A DNA stretch of 64,000 nucleotides from Siphonodentalium dalli (Eukaryota; Mollusca; Scaphopoda; Gadilida; Siphonodentaliidae), in NCBI GenBank assembly GCA_032622095.1, contig CP136066.1, positions 153,723,152 through 153,787,151 on the forward strand. The letters are read 5' to 3'. Shown one piece after another: positions 47,266 through 57,705 of this stretch (its first letter is position 1; the number at the start of each line of letters is the position of its first letter). The translations under genes were made by a program, and so were the position numbers. The notes under the pieces are model-generated. The model was not told where the DNA came from, searched no databases, and saw only the letters and a list, made by a program, of their open reading frames with translations.

Positions 47266-48831
47266 GCTACACATGGTGATTTAACCTTTGTCAGGCCAGA
47301 TAAAAAAATTGGTTTGTTTCTTACGAAAACCTCGTCCCAGAATAAACATGCTCCTCACAGCTCCTCTAGCATATTTATGACCTGCCATAAATAAGTAAAT
47401 ATATGAATACTGCTCTGAACCAAAGTTGGTATGCGTATTTCCCAGCTAAAAATACAGGCCAAGTTCGAATATGGGTTTCTGTCCAATTATTTTTATATGA
47501 GTTACAGCCCTTTTTCCACAGGCCCCTGGGGAAAATTACTAAAATAGCAATATAGACTTATACCAGAGACAAGGTTCAAATGATCAATTTTGGCTAAAAC
47601 CACCAAAACTATCAAAGCCCTAATAAATTCTGGAAATCAATAATTGCAGCCAAAATATTCTCATATGTGTCTTATTGTCAATAAAATTTCCTTTCATTTG
47701 GCATATAACTCGGCGAAATTTAATGAAGCGAAGTCGAGATATCGTATCAGAAACTACCAAATTCTACCAAAGAAATTGTGTCATCAATCTCCCTGTCGGC
47801 TCAGAGGCATTTTACCTAGTTATAAAATCAATATTTGTTACCAATAATTTGTCGCGAACATGTACTTAATGGGATAACATAACCTATAAATGCTCATATT
47901 TGTTCCGCAAGTCATTCCGAACAGGCCGAGTTCGAATATGGGTTCTGTTCAAATATTTTCTCATCAGTTACGGCCATTTTTCGGCTTAGAATTTGACCAC
48001 ATTTTGGCATTCAAATTAGGGGTATATCAGATATTCTTTGTAAGCTAAAATTGTTATTTTATTTTACAGTAGTACAATTCGATATGGCTAAAGGGCGTAT
48101 TCTTCCTTTGCCCTAGCGATGCTCTTTGTTTCTTCTAGTATAAAAAAGTGCTCATTTAGAGAATTAGGGGTATATCAGATATTCTTTGTATAAAGCTAAA
48201 AAGTGCTCATTAAGAGACAGATGTTAAATAAAATTTTACAGATGAAGTTTCCATGCCTTCATGAGTAATATTGTATCTAACCAAATCTGCGTGTTTAAAA
48301 TTAGGGTAAGGGTGATGGACCTAATCCTAATCTGATTTATTTCCCATATTTAGTGTCTTTGCTGAAAATGGGTCTCAAATATTTAAAAAATAATTACCTG
48401 CCTCAGAAAAATAATTTAAAATTAAATAATAAATAAAAATATCTGCCTCCCTCATCTCTTAATAAATATTCCATGAGAAACAAACTACTTTGTTTATCTG
48501 GCCTTAAAGTGAAATCATTTTAATTTGAGGGGTTCTATTATTTGCTGATTGACCAAACCCACGAAGTCAAGAGCCAAAGAAATATTTGTCACTAGAAGTG
48601 GTGCTATTTTCCTGGTATTAAAAATGAAAGAAAACATCACTTTCACTTTGCATAAATGTTCTAACAAATACTGTAATGAATAGCCTTTTGAGTCTTGACA
48701 CCTTGAGAAGCAAATATGGTTATAAGTGATATACACTAATACAGTTATCACAGGTTGATATTTATTATTTATAGATTGGTGGAATTTCAATCAGCTTATA
48801 TTCACCTAGCAAATGCCTTGATGACCTTTAA
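47266..48831. other. intergenic sequence with pearl-like family 3 fragments
   Basis: Family 3 core phrases occur at 47404-47520 ('gaaccaaagttggtatgcg', 'caagttcgaatatgggttt', 'gagttacagccctttttcc') and 47920-48005. A local duplication of 'aggggtatatcagatattct' occurs at about 48018 and 48168. Nothing coding was recognised. Confidence 0.55.
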
Positions 48832-49159
48832 CCCTTTGGAGAGTATATGTAACATCATATACATGATGTCATGAGTAAATTTGACGACATCAACGTCATA
48901 GCAATAATTATTAACAAGTTTGGGTCAAAAGGGTCCAATAATTCGTCTTAATTTATACATGTGCATTTTCTGTTAAAGTGCGTTATCATAATCGATTGCA
49001 CTTATACATTTGGGACATTATATTAATCAAAATAACTACAATAGAAATCATTTGTAAATCAGATGATATATTGAAGTTATGTCTACATAAAGTGACACTT
49101 CCCGTCGTTCCACTCGCGAACCATACGGCGACATATATGTCGTTCTACTCACCAAAGGG
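48832..49159. mobile_element. piggyBac-like MITE with CCCTTTGG ends
   Basis: TTAA (48828-48831) + CCCTTTGGAGAGTATATGTA; right 'gtcgttctactcaccaaaggg' core + TTAT (49160-49163). The CCCTTTG/CAAAGGG tips and TTAA site fit piggyBac. 328 bp; no complete ORF of its own. Confidence 0.65.
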
Positions 49160-49266
49160 TTATATTAATGATAATTTAGTAATAAATTCAATAGGTTGAA
49201 GATGTAGATCTGTTTTTATTAAGATTCAGTTTGTGTTCAATTTCCCATGACTATCAATGTTTCAAC

Positions 49267-49636
49267 CAAGTCTGAATTTAGCCTGCATAGCATACCACTG
49301 CGGACCTCATTCTACTTAGGACTCGACTGCTATGGGAGACCTAGGTTCATATTGAAGTTACCCAGTTTAAGTTGGTGATGTCACCCATTATTCACCTTGA
49401 TTATTCAACTTATCTTCTGCAAATTAGGGGGTATGGTAACTGAACAGAAGTGAAAAATTAACTAAAAACAATGTTAATTTGAGACTATAGATACTTCCCA
49501 AAGATGAGCTGTAAATATAATGAAGTCCCCAGAGGGTGAATTTGGTGATGCTAGCCTGCTGTGTGGGGTAGCATCACTAATTTCAACCTCTGAGGACCTC
49601 ATTCTGCAAATGTCAGACACACGAAATTCAGACTTG
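49267..49636 (+). mobile_element. CAAG-family element with 8-bp target duplication
   Basis: Starts CAAGTCTGAATTTAGCC and ends 'cgaaattcagacttg', flanked by GTTTCAAC (49259-49266) and GTTTCAAG (49637-49644). The first hairpin arm is largely deleted; the second (CCCCAGAGGGTGAATTTGGT and mirror) is intact. Confidence 0.85.
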
Positions 49637-49878
49637 GTTTCAAGGAACCATCTCTGTGCAAACTTAAACATTTTAAGCCAATAATTATTTTATATTTTGT
49701 TATATTTTTGAAAATATTCATATTTATAAAAAGATCATATATATTGAAGCCCGGTGACAATGTTTTATTTTAAATGAACTTGATTAGTTGTGATATGAAG
49801 ACATTTATTTATGTATTAATTGCTGTAATTTTGTAGTTGCACCTACCATTCGAACCTATGCGCGCCTCTATGACATTA

Positions 49879-50708
49879 TACAGTTGTCGCCCGCTGTCGA
49901 GGGAGACATTGAGATTTTCACCCGCTCGAGAACGGAATGTCTCCCGAGGAGCGCAGCTCCGAGGGAGACATTCCGTTCTCGAGCGGGTGACAAATCTCGA
50001 TGTCTCCCGAGAAAAAGGGCAACAACTGTTTTGTTATCCGATTATACCACAGGAAAAAATCCTTGCCATCCACACGCATGATGTTGCACTGAGTCACGGG
50101 TGCTATTTTTCCCGATTATGGATATTTTCAGTAACTACTTATCGTCCTATAGGAGTTCTGTTCCATAAACAATAGTCAAGCCGTTAAGCGTTTGATAATC
50201 AGCGTTTATTTACGATCATTGTGGTGGTAAAATCGTCAATGTCGGTATATGCAATGTAAACCAATAAGCCATAAGGTATGTTATCGCCTTCTGCAATGTG
50301 GCATATTCAATATTCGAGACAAATGTATGCATTACGTTGTCCACCAGCAAACATTTATAACCAACCAACCTCAAGGGATCCACTCTTTCAATCTTGCACC
50401 ATAATGTCGACATGAACATATTGAATCACCGAGATGTTTCGATGTAAAAAGGACATAATAACGCTTGTCCGATAAAGGTATCATCTTAAAAGTTTGAATA
50501 TTAGTTTTCACTAAATATATGCAAATTAGCAAACACCACAACTGGTGTGTTTTGCGAATCCGTGAGGTATATAAGATCTATGATTTTAGTAGATCGTAGT
50601 TATGTGAAAAAAATGAGTTACTGCAGTGTGTGTTTGGAGATATTCTTGCAATATAACATCAGGCGGGCGACAAAAACAATGTCTCCCGGCTCAGCGGGCG
50701 ACAGTGTG
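49879..50708. mobile_element. inverted-repeat element with GTCGCCCGCTG ends and a GC-rich palindrome
   Basis: Left 'agttgtcgcccgctgtcgag' + 'ggagacattg'; right 'caatgtctcccggctcagcg' + 'ggcgacagtg', its inverse. Just inside the left end, 49915-49992 is a near-perfect palindrome ('acccgctcgagaacggaatg' ... mirror). An additional 'gtcgcccg' box lies at 50713. No transposase ORF; the ORFs at 49837 and 49884 are palindrome by-products. Confidence 0.7.
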
Positions 50709-51530
50709 ATTTGTCGCCCGGCACGTGACAGGATATGGGCCAATCAGAAGGGTCGAAAATAGGGAAGAGGGTAACAATGTGTTTTGAGACATTTATCTGA
50801 GTCAGTGGATGTGAAAAGGTCGCATGCGTTCACTTCATGAAACCACAGGAGCTTGGAATTTGGTCAAAACCCCTCTTTTATTGGCGGAACCACCACCCGG
50901 GACCATAGGTCCATGGACCATGTTGCCACCCATTTTGAACTCAACTGTATTCCTACAAAAAATATATTTTGACTAAAAAATGTTGGTACCTCTTACACCT
51001 TAGATGCCAATCTACAACATTCCATAGGTATATTTGTCCAGTTCTTCGAAAACTTCACTTTATTTCGGTAATGTATTGTAAATTCACCAACGAACACAAA
51101 TTTGCATATTCTCCATCACCTGTTTTATAATCGGAATGACAAACGGCACAAAACCATTTTTCCGGAATAACAAAGTCGGAACGAAATAAAATCGAAACCT
51201 AAATTTAAAGCCCGCGAAATTCAAAAATATTTGAAAGTGCGTGCGGTTTTCGAACTTAGGCGCCAGAAAACTTAAATCAGTTTATGTTTGCGTCATACTA
51301 GGCGCGTTCTTGAAGATCTAATCCTGATGTTTTGTGCATTTTCCTGAAAATTTCTGTGTTTTTCTGTGTCTGCTGTTATCATCTCATAAAAATGACGACT
51401 ACCCAAGAAGATATTCTTCATTTGACTGAATGGTAATTAGTACAAATATTTTACATATAATTTATTTCTATTTATGGCACGACCACGTTGTATTGTTTTT
51501 TTCTTCTTGTTTTATGTTCGTTATGTACCG

Positions 51531-51940
51531 GTAGGCCTATGTACTACTTGACTTTGTAATGCTACTGGTTGCAATGATTGGTCATAAGGGGACCAAAACT
51601 CTCTAGCTCTCTCTCTCTCTCATAGGAGCTTGTGTCGCGCTCCGTTGTATAGGCCTAAAATATCCATCATATAATAGTAGTGATGCGGACCGGACCACAT
51701 GCCTGGACCGGTCCAAAACGGTCCGGTCCACCTATAATAGGCTATATGTAGGCCTATGTACTACTTGACTTTGTATTGCTACTGGTTGCAATGATTGGTC
51801 ATAAGGGGACCAAAACTCTCTAGCTCTCTCTCTCTCTCTCTCATAGGAGCTTGTGTCGCGCTCCGTTGTATAGGCCTAAAATATCCATCATATAATAGTA
51901 GTGATGCAGTCCGGTACACATGCCTGGAATACCTATAATA
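51531..51940. repeat. 217-bp tandem duplication including a hAT-like tip
   Basis: Segments 51531-51747 and 51748-51940 repeat the same order: 'gtaggcctatgtactacttg', (CT)n, 'tgtcgcgctccgttgtatag', 'tataatagtagtgatgc'. The duplication therefore contains the target site and first bases of the hAT-like element twice. The (CT)n tracts are at 51604-51621 and 51823-51843. Confidence 0.85.
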
Positions 51941-51944
51941 TAAC

Positions 51945-52122
51945 AATAACATGATTTTTGAGGGCATTATGGTTTCTTAACGGCCCGATAGGAATGATTA
52001 ACAGCCAGAGGGCCTATAAGCGGCCCGAGACGAAGTCGAGGGCTGCTAATAGGCACGAGGGCTGTTAATCATTCCGGGAGGGCCGTTAAGAAACCATAAT
52101 GCCCGAAAAATATCATGTTATT
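51945..52122. repeat. 178-bp imperfect palindrome downstream of the recombinase gene
   Basis: 'aataacatgatttttgaggg' with 'cattatggtttcttaacggc' is mirrored by 'gccgttaagaaaccataatg' and 'tatcatgttatt'. The loop contains 'gacgaagtcgagggc' and 'gcacgagggc'. It lies about 170 bp past the recombinase stop codon and may be a foldback MITE or a structural end of the recombinase element. Confidence 0.7.
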
Positions 52123-52288
52123 ACTATTATTTTCACACACTATCATTATGTAAGTGTCGTACCCCGGCAAGTTCAAATATTACACAACATCTCTAAATTA
52201 ACACAATTTAATCAAAATATAGAATAGTATTCAATATCATCAACATTTGATCACAATACTTTAATTGTTCTATGGAGTTTCAGTCAAT

Positions 52289-53785
52289 TCACTTCTCTAC
52301 TCCATAATTGTAATTTATTGTGCACTGATGAACTGTAGCGCCAGCCATGAAATTGTGCGTTGTGTGCATTTGACGCTGGAATGAATTGTGAGTTGATGAT
52401 GCTGAAGTTGGCACATCAATATTAAAAATAGTTCCAGTTGGTGCTGCTGCAGGAATGGTGATGATGCCGTCATCGGACGATGTCAAGTTCATACATGTAG
52501 GTTGCGGTAAGGGTCCTAAGGGAATTATCTCGGTCTGGTCGGTAACCCCAATTATATTAGGATCCGTAGTTGTGTTTGACGAAATAGTACTGGTGTCAAT
52601 ACTAAAGGCGCCCACCGCGAAATCATCATTGTCCGACAGTTCATAAATACCGGGATTGATGCTCATAGATGCATCATTTTGAGGGTTGATGCTCATGGAT
52701 GCATTTAGAATGTTTGAACATTCGCGTCTCTGCGCCGTCGATATATCCGTGATATAATGTTTCAGACTGGCAGTATTCTTGTGGTTCGTCACCGAAATTA
52801 TACTCTCTGGATTTACCCCAGCCTGATACAACGTCGTTATTGTTGATGCCCTGACGCTGTGGCATGTGTAGACTTGTGAAAGACCGGCTTTTGTTGAAAT
52901 CTTTTGCATCATATTTGATAAGGTGTTCTTCCCAAGGGGCTCGTTGCGAAACCAGTGCTCATTCGGTCCATATGTGTTCCTCGGTAGTTGAAAAAGTCTG
53001 GTACATGTCGGGTTCTTTCTACTATAATACAATTTGAAAATTGCAACCCCATTGCCATACATTCTTTGGGTATTGTAGTCGATATTACGTTGTTTGTTGC
53101 CACCTTGGTGATTTTTAGTGACCTCCGTTTGCGCCATCTCAATATATTCCACTCCGTCAGAGTCCTGGCTTAAGGCGAACGTTTCTGTCGTCATATGGGT
53201 CCATCCCTCCCTTCCACGTCTACCGAAACAGTAACACAAGTAGAACCATAGCGATTCTAGAAGAACATCTGGTGATGAATCGTAGGTTGAAAAGTACTTG
53301 GACAATTTCTGCATGTCGGCATCTCCAATGCTGGGCTTATGTTTCGGATTATTGCATTTGAAATACAATTTGCATCTCGCCTCAAACATTTTGTTGCTGC
53401 TAGAGAATTCTCTATCCTTAATGATGTTTATTGGTCGGCTTATGGGTGCGGATATAATATGCCTGTGAATTGCTGCCCATAAACATGTCAAAGTGCTCGG
53501 TGTGAGAGAACTGCCGGATTTCTTCGGTTTAACTTCTGCATAAAATTTTCTCAACAGGTCATTTAGATTATCTGTTGATATTGAAGAGAAATCACAACTT
53601 TTGCTTCTTTTTTTAAGCCAGTCTTCGAAGCGTCTCACTCCATAAATTGTTGATCGAGATGTGCTATCCGGTCTAGCACTATTTTCAAGAAAATTTAGTT
53701 GATTTTCGTCTAATTCACTGGATTGAGACATTTTTTTAATTTTAATATCAAATACGCATGGATCGTCTGGTTTGTGTGCAAACAA
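52289..53785 (-). CDS. Crypton/DUF3504-type tyrosine recombinase, intact
   Basis: A 498-codon intronless ORF on the minus strand; Met19 (MSQSSELDENQ, at 53731) is an equally good start. Residues about 45-110 form the N-terminal helical, DNA-binding part. The catalytic set of tyrosine recombinases is complete: Arg in FGRRGREGW (189-192), Lys224 (TEVTKNHQ), His309-x-x-Arg312 (TCHSVRAS), His335 (VTNHKN) and Tyr344 (LKHYI). PLGKNTLSNMMQKISTKAGL at 283-302 is typical of the DUF3504 family (KCTD1, QRICH1, ZMYM proteins), which derives from Cryptons. Residues 362-380 repeat ASMSINP twice; the C-terminal 120 residues are low complexity. Catalytic residues and frame are intact, unlike domesticated relatives, so it is probably an active or recently active mobile recombinase that cuts and joins DNA through a Tyr-DNA link. 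CACGTGATC lies about 10 bp upstream of the ORF. Confidence 0.9.
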   Translation of the reverse strand: MFAHKPDDPCVFDIKIKKMSQSSELDENQLNFLENSARPDSTSRSTIYGVRRFEDWLKKRSKSCDFSSISTDNLNDLLRKFYAEVKPKKSGSSLTPSTLTCLWAAIHRHIISAPISRPINIIKDREFSSSNKMFEARCKLYFKCNNPKHKPSIGDADMQKLSKYFSTYDSSPDVLLESLWFYLCYCFGRRGREGWTHMTTETFALSQDSDGVEYIEMAQTEVTKNHQGGNKQRNIDYNTQRMYGNGVAIFKLYYSRKNPTCTRLFQLPRNTYGPNEHWFRNEPLGKNTLSNMMQKISTKAGLSQVYTCHSVRASTITTLYQAGVNPESIISVTNHKNTASLKHYITDISTAQRRECSNILNASMSINPQNDASMSINPGIYELSDNDDFAVGAFSIDTSTISSNTTTDPNIIGVTDQTEIIPLGPLPQPTCMNLTSSDDGIITIPAAAPTGTIFNIDVPTSASSTHNSFQRQMHTTHNFMAGATVHQCTINYNYGVEK

Positions 53786-55065
53786 TTATCACGTGATCAA
53801 AACAAAAATCATGTGACCAAAATACATCGGAATTAGGCAAAATATCACCGGCATCTGAGACCAAATAACTCGCGTAATAATGCTTAAATTGAAATAATAT
53901 ATACCTGTGTTTACCTTAGGATACCATTTAGTTGGGTATGTGTTCTATGTAACACATGACAATCGGGTATTTCTTCGTTAAAAATCTTTATTAGAATAAA
54001 GAAATTCCGAAAAATTCAATGGCAGTTTGGTCACATGACGTGTCGGGCCATCTCGTGCTAACGACGAGCAAATTCCATTAGCGCCCTAGGGCCATAATGA
54101 ACTTACATATTCACGTAATTTAGTTAGTGTTATGGGATTTTATCGCAGGATAAAACGTCATTAATATTCTAGAGAACGCCCTTATAGGTGGAAATAATAG
54201 GCTATATGTTAATGAATTCTCTGTTTTCTCAAAGTTTTACTCTGTATAGTACAACCTATAAGGTTACTGAGTTCAGTGCATTGCAATGAGTCCATATTGT
54301 ATGCATCATTGTCTGTCTCTGGTGGGATATACTGGGAATGATGCACGATAATAGTATTTCTAGTAATGCGAACATGCAAAACTAATTAAATGTATTGGAC
54401 AGATATATAGCTAGGGTCAGATGTGTTATAACCAATCTAACGTGGCACTCAACTATTCGTATGCATGATTTGTATCATACTTAATTTCATTAAATTGAAA
54501 TTTAAACAAAATAACTATACTATTATTATCTATTGTCTTCTCTGTATTATTGTTATAATTTTGTTTGTTTGTAAAACATACTCTCCTAGATGGAGGAAAT
54601 AAAGATATATATACCTAAGTACAACTACTATTGGATTAATGTAACTGTCTTGTATATGTACTATGTTTATGACAAATAGTTCCATACTCACTCGGTTGCA
54701 TGTTTGTCGCATTGATAGGGTGCTACAAAGTGTTGGCCAGTGTAGGATAGTAGTTATTAAAAACAATTTAGAACGAAACAAGCAATTTTTATATTTTGAA
54801 AATGTTTTCAGAATGCTTAACATTTTGCGACATCAAAGCAGGCGGCTGGTAATCGGCGACATCAAAGCAGGCGGCCGCCCACACTGGTACTTTCATAAGG
54901 AAAGTGACATGTACAAAGTACATCTATACATTGTTTGCATGGCATCAAACGTTTATTAGATATTAACCACTTGAATGCGTCAATACATCGTTGCTAATTG
55001 ATATGACGGCAAATACGCAATAATATTCGCGATAGTTTATTATAACTGAAGTAAAATAGTGGACC
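53786..55065. other. upstream region of recombinase inside the hAT-like element
   Basis: No second ORF with homology. CACGTGATC at 53790 and 'tcatgtgacc' at about 53808 form an inverted pair near the presumed promoter. A direct repeat of 'gcgacatcaaagcaggcggc' lies at about 54827 and 54857. Confidence 0.45.
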
Positions 55066-55503
55066 GGACCGGAGAGTACCGGACCGGTGGCAAAAAGCGG
55101 TCCGGTCCGGTCCGGTCCAAAGCGGTCCACATCACTATATAATAGTAATAGTAATCAACCCACTGATTACTGGTCGAATATCACGAAGTAGAAGAAAAAG
55201 AAGATATATAGACTCACGGGGAGGCCTGGTATATATGCCTATGCATGAAGCGATTCCTTTGTGCGTTTTGGTGCAGATTCGTTGCCAGAATATCTTAATT
55301 ATTTCCACATAAAATGCTGTTTTTTACTAGTTCTGACAAACAAATATATGTCTTAGTTGATGATAGAAGACATTTTTCTTGAGTTAGGTAACGATATTGG
55401 CCATGCATATATAGAACGAGTGTTTAGTTTCGCGAAATTCAAAATTGTCAATGTCGGGTACAAAAACTCGCCATTAATATGCCAAATACAGTAACAAGAT
55501 CGC

Positions 55504-55922
55504 CACAAGGCTCCGCGATCCGATCACATTCGTAGCCAGGTTTTTTAATCAATCACAAATGTAGCCAGCTTTTCTATGGCGATCACATTTGTAGCCAGCT
55601 TTTCATATTCAGGCGAGCCTCAATGAACAAGATCAGGTTAATCTAATTTTTCTGAGTTGATGGATGAACAACAACTTGAATTTAGTTTTGATATTAGTTC
55701 ATCTAATAACCTGATGTTTCGGATCAATCTCGTTGGAATGCTCGAATTATATTCCAATATAAGTTGATAAACGAAGTCAGTTTTGGAGCATGACGTCGAC
55801 ATTTTAGTCACGAACGTGATGATGTCATATTTCGGGCAATATAAACCACGAATTAGAAAAGCTGACTACGAATGTGATCGCCGGTGAAATAAGCTGGCTA
55901 CGAATGTGACCGGAGCCTTGTG
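55504..55922. mobile_element. foldback MITE with CACAAGGCTCCG ends
   Basis: 'cacaaggctccgcgatccga' at the left is mirrored by 'gaccggagccttgtg' at the right. The box 'gatcacatttgtagccagct' is repeated three times inside the left arm (55525-55605) and inverted twice near the right end. No clear target duplication and no ORF. It lies within the 6-kb shell, outside the hAT-like element. Confidence 0.75.
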
Positions 55923-55989
55923 ACAATGACCCCATCGGCGTAACTTTCATGGTCGATGAAACGAGTGGCTGAAATCCGACGGCGGTCAT

Positions 55990-56440
55990 GTTTCTATGAC
56001 TAATTTAATGATGATCGCACCAATGTTACAGTCTCTAGCAATGATTCGTTCTCATTTTGATACCAATGTCATGACCCATGAACAATTTCACGATGATCGG
56101 TGCATCGACATAGGCCTAGACTCTAGGCAGTGTTATTGATTTAATTATATATGCAGTGTTGTCGCTGAAATCCGACCATGTTTCTTTGAGAATTCACACC
56201 AAAATGACTCGTTCCCATCTACATGTCAATGTCTCCATGACAAATTTAATGATGATCAGATAACACTGCTTCTTCTAGCCCATGCTAAAGGATGCAATTT
56301 TGAAATCGAAGATGGCTGCCAGTGGCCATGTTTTTATGCAAATGAGCCCAAAATGATTCTTTCCCATCTAGACACCAATGTCATCATCCATCAAAAAGTT
56401 CATGATGATCAGTGCATCGGTACGGTCATGTAATAAACAT
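55990..56440 (-). repeat. pearl-like monomers, minus strand
   Basis: Reverse-oriented core phrases: 'aaaatgactcgttcccatct', 'acatgtcaatgtctccatga', 'caaatttaatgatgatcaga'. About three diverged monomers inside the 6-kb shell, showing that the shell picked up or contains pearl-like DNA. Confidence 0.75.
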
Positions 56441-56856
56441 GTAATCAGCAGCTATGTTCGAAATTATAAACGGTACTTTTATGCTATCCGTCTCCGGATC
56501 ATAGTTTTAAAGTTTCCGCATATTTCGGTACTAGTTCCGCTACTTCGATTCTAAAACAGGTGATGGTGAATATGCAAATTTGTGTTCGTTGGTGAATTTA
56601 CAATACATTACCGAAATAAAGTGAGGTTTTCGAAGAACTGGACAAATATACCTATGGAATGTTGTAGATTGGCATCTAGGGTGTAAGAGGTACCAACAGT
56701 TTTTAGTGTAATTATATTTTTTGTAGGAATACAGTTGAGTTCAAAATGGGTGGCAACAATTTTTTGTTTCGTTCCTTCCGTGACCTACGGTCCCGGGTGG
56801 TGGTTCCGCCAATAAAAGAGGGGTTTTGACCAAATTCCAAGCTCCTGTGATGAAAC

Positions 56857-57300
56857 CTTATTGGAATGGGTTGGCGTCCGTCGGTCCATCCATCAACAAT
56901 AACCTTATAGGTCACATCACTCATTCGATCGTCAACAAATTTCATATGGATCTTCGGGGTGATCTCTAGATGGGAGCCATCGACTGTTCTGAAAATCGTC
57001 ATCTTGGATTTCAATTTGAATCCATCAGCACACCCTGCAGGCTGCGTTTATTAGAGAATTGTTTTACAAATTAATAGACATGTTTAGGGTCACCTCTACA
57101 TGGGAGCTTCAAATTTTAATTATTTTCTATCAAAAACATGGGCATCGGCAGCCAATTTGGATTTTACTCTTTGCATGACTAAATCTATGGCTCACCATAC
57201 AGACCCCATCCCTCATTCAAATGTCACCAAACTTCATATGGATTTTTGGGTGACCACTAGATGGGAGCCATCAAATATTTCTGAATTTAGTTGAAAAATT
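56857..57300 (+). repeat. old pearl-like fragment flanking the 6-kb element
   Basis: 'ggcgtccgtcggtccatcca', 'caacaaatttcatatggat', 'ctagatgggagccatc', 'gactaaatctatggctcacc', 'ccaaacttcatatggatttt'. It resembles 32455-32835. The 6-kb element inserted at its left edge. Confidence 0.65.
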
Positions 57301-57437
57301 GGGTAGTCTCATAAATTTTTTATGCTATTGTTGAAAGTGGTTTAAATAGAAAAAATTATTAAATAATTCTTAAAGATATAGCTTTATTGAGGTCGTATTA
57401 ATTGTTTACCTTTCCTCTAATATATAATAGAGGATGA

Positions 57438-57559
57438 GTCCCCACTTTATAGCAGAATTTACAAAACGAGTCCAGTAGATTGGGTCTGGACCAAGCCTTT
57501 GGCTAGGGCCAGACCTAATAACTGGACGAGTTTTGTAAATTACGTTATGAACTGGGGAC
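57438..57559. mobile_element. foldback MITE with GTCCCCA ends
   Basis: 'gtccccactttatagcagaa' + 'tttacaaaacgagtccag' is mirrored by 'ctggacgagttttgtaaatt' and 'atgaactggggac'. The loop 'gtctggaccaagcctttggc' + 'tagggccagac' is also self-complementary. Confidence 0.8.
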
Positions 57560-57584
57560 AAGTTGTATATTCTATTTATTACAG

Positions 57585-57705
57585 GATCACAAACCTTGAT
57601 AAAACATACTTAAATCAACAAATGGGACGTGAAACTAACATCAGCTTCTATAACACCTGCGATGACGTTTCATGTAACTGTGTTGTTTGTCACAAAAAGA
57701 AATAG
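57585..57705 (+). CDS. possible terminal exon, unknown product
   Basis: A good acceptor ('tattctatttattacag') precedes an open frame reading ITNLDKTYLNQQMGRETNIS, then FYNTCDDVSCNCVVCHKKK and TAG. AATAAA follows within about 20 bp of the stop. The Cys-rich end (C-x4-C-x-C-x2-C) looks non-random. No upstream partner exon was found and no family is recognised, so this could be chance. Confidence 0.25.

Larger units (their letters stand above)
51678..55137. mobile_element. hAT-like element (8-bp TSD) carrying a tyrosine recombinase gene
   Basis: Left tip TAGTGATGCGGACCGGACCA; right tip '...agcggtccacatcacta', its inverse. TATAATAG stands on both sides (51670-51677, 55138-55145), a perfect 8-bp duplication. 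Clusters of GGACCG/CGGTCC lie inside both ends, like hAT subterminal transposase sites. Length 3460 bp (3239 bp if the second left tip at 51899 is the true end). No hAT transposase is present; the only large ORF is the recombinase at 52289-53785. Confidence 0.82.
50844..56849. mobile_element. 6.0-kb element with ~300-bp terminal inverted repeats, holding nested elements
   Basis: Left CACAGGAGCTTGGAATTTGG is mirrored at 56830-56849. The inverted arms run to about 51142 and 56553, roughly 300 bp each, with only scattered differences. Direct repeats ATGAAAC (50837-50843, 56850-56856) are a 7-bp target duplication (8 if the next C is counted). No transposase belonging to this shell is seen. A short ATG-led stretch at 51392 (MTTTQEDILHLTEW, then a gtaatt donor) could be a relic first exon. 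Long inverted repeats with a 7-9 bp duplication suggest a Mutator- or P-like origin, not proven. Confidence 0.8.

Noticed and set aside
51392-51432. Short ATG-led stretch MTTTQEDILHLTEW followed by gtaatt as a first exon
   Set aside because: Too short to call as a gene. It could be a relic of the 6-kb shell's lost transposase, but nothing downstream joins it.
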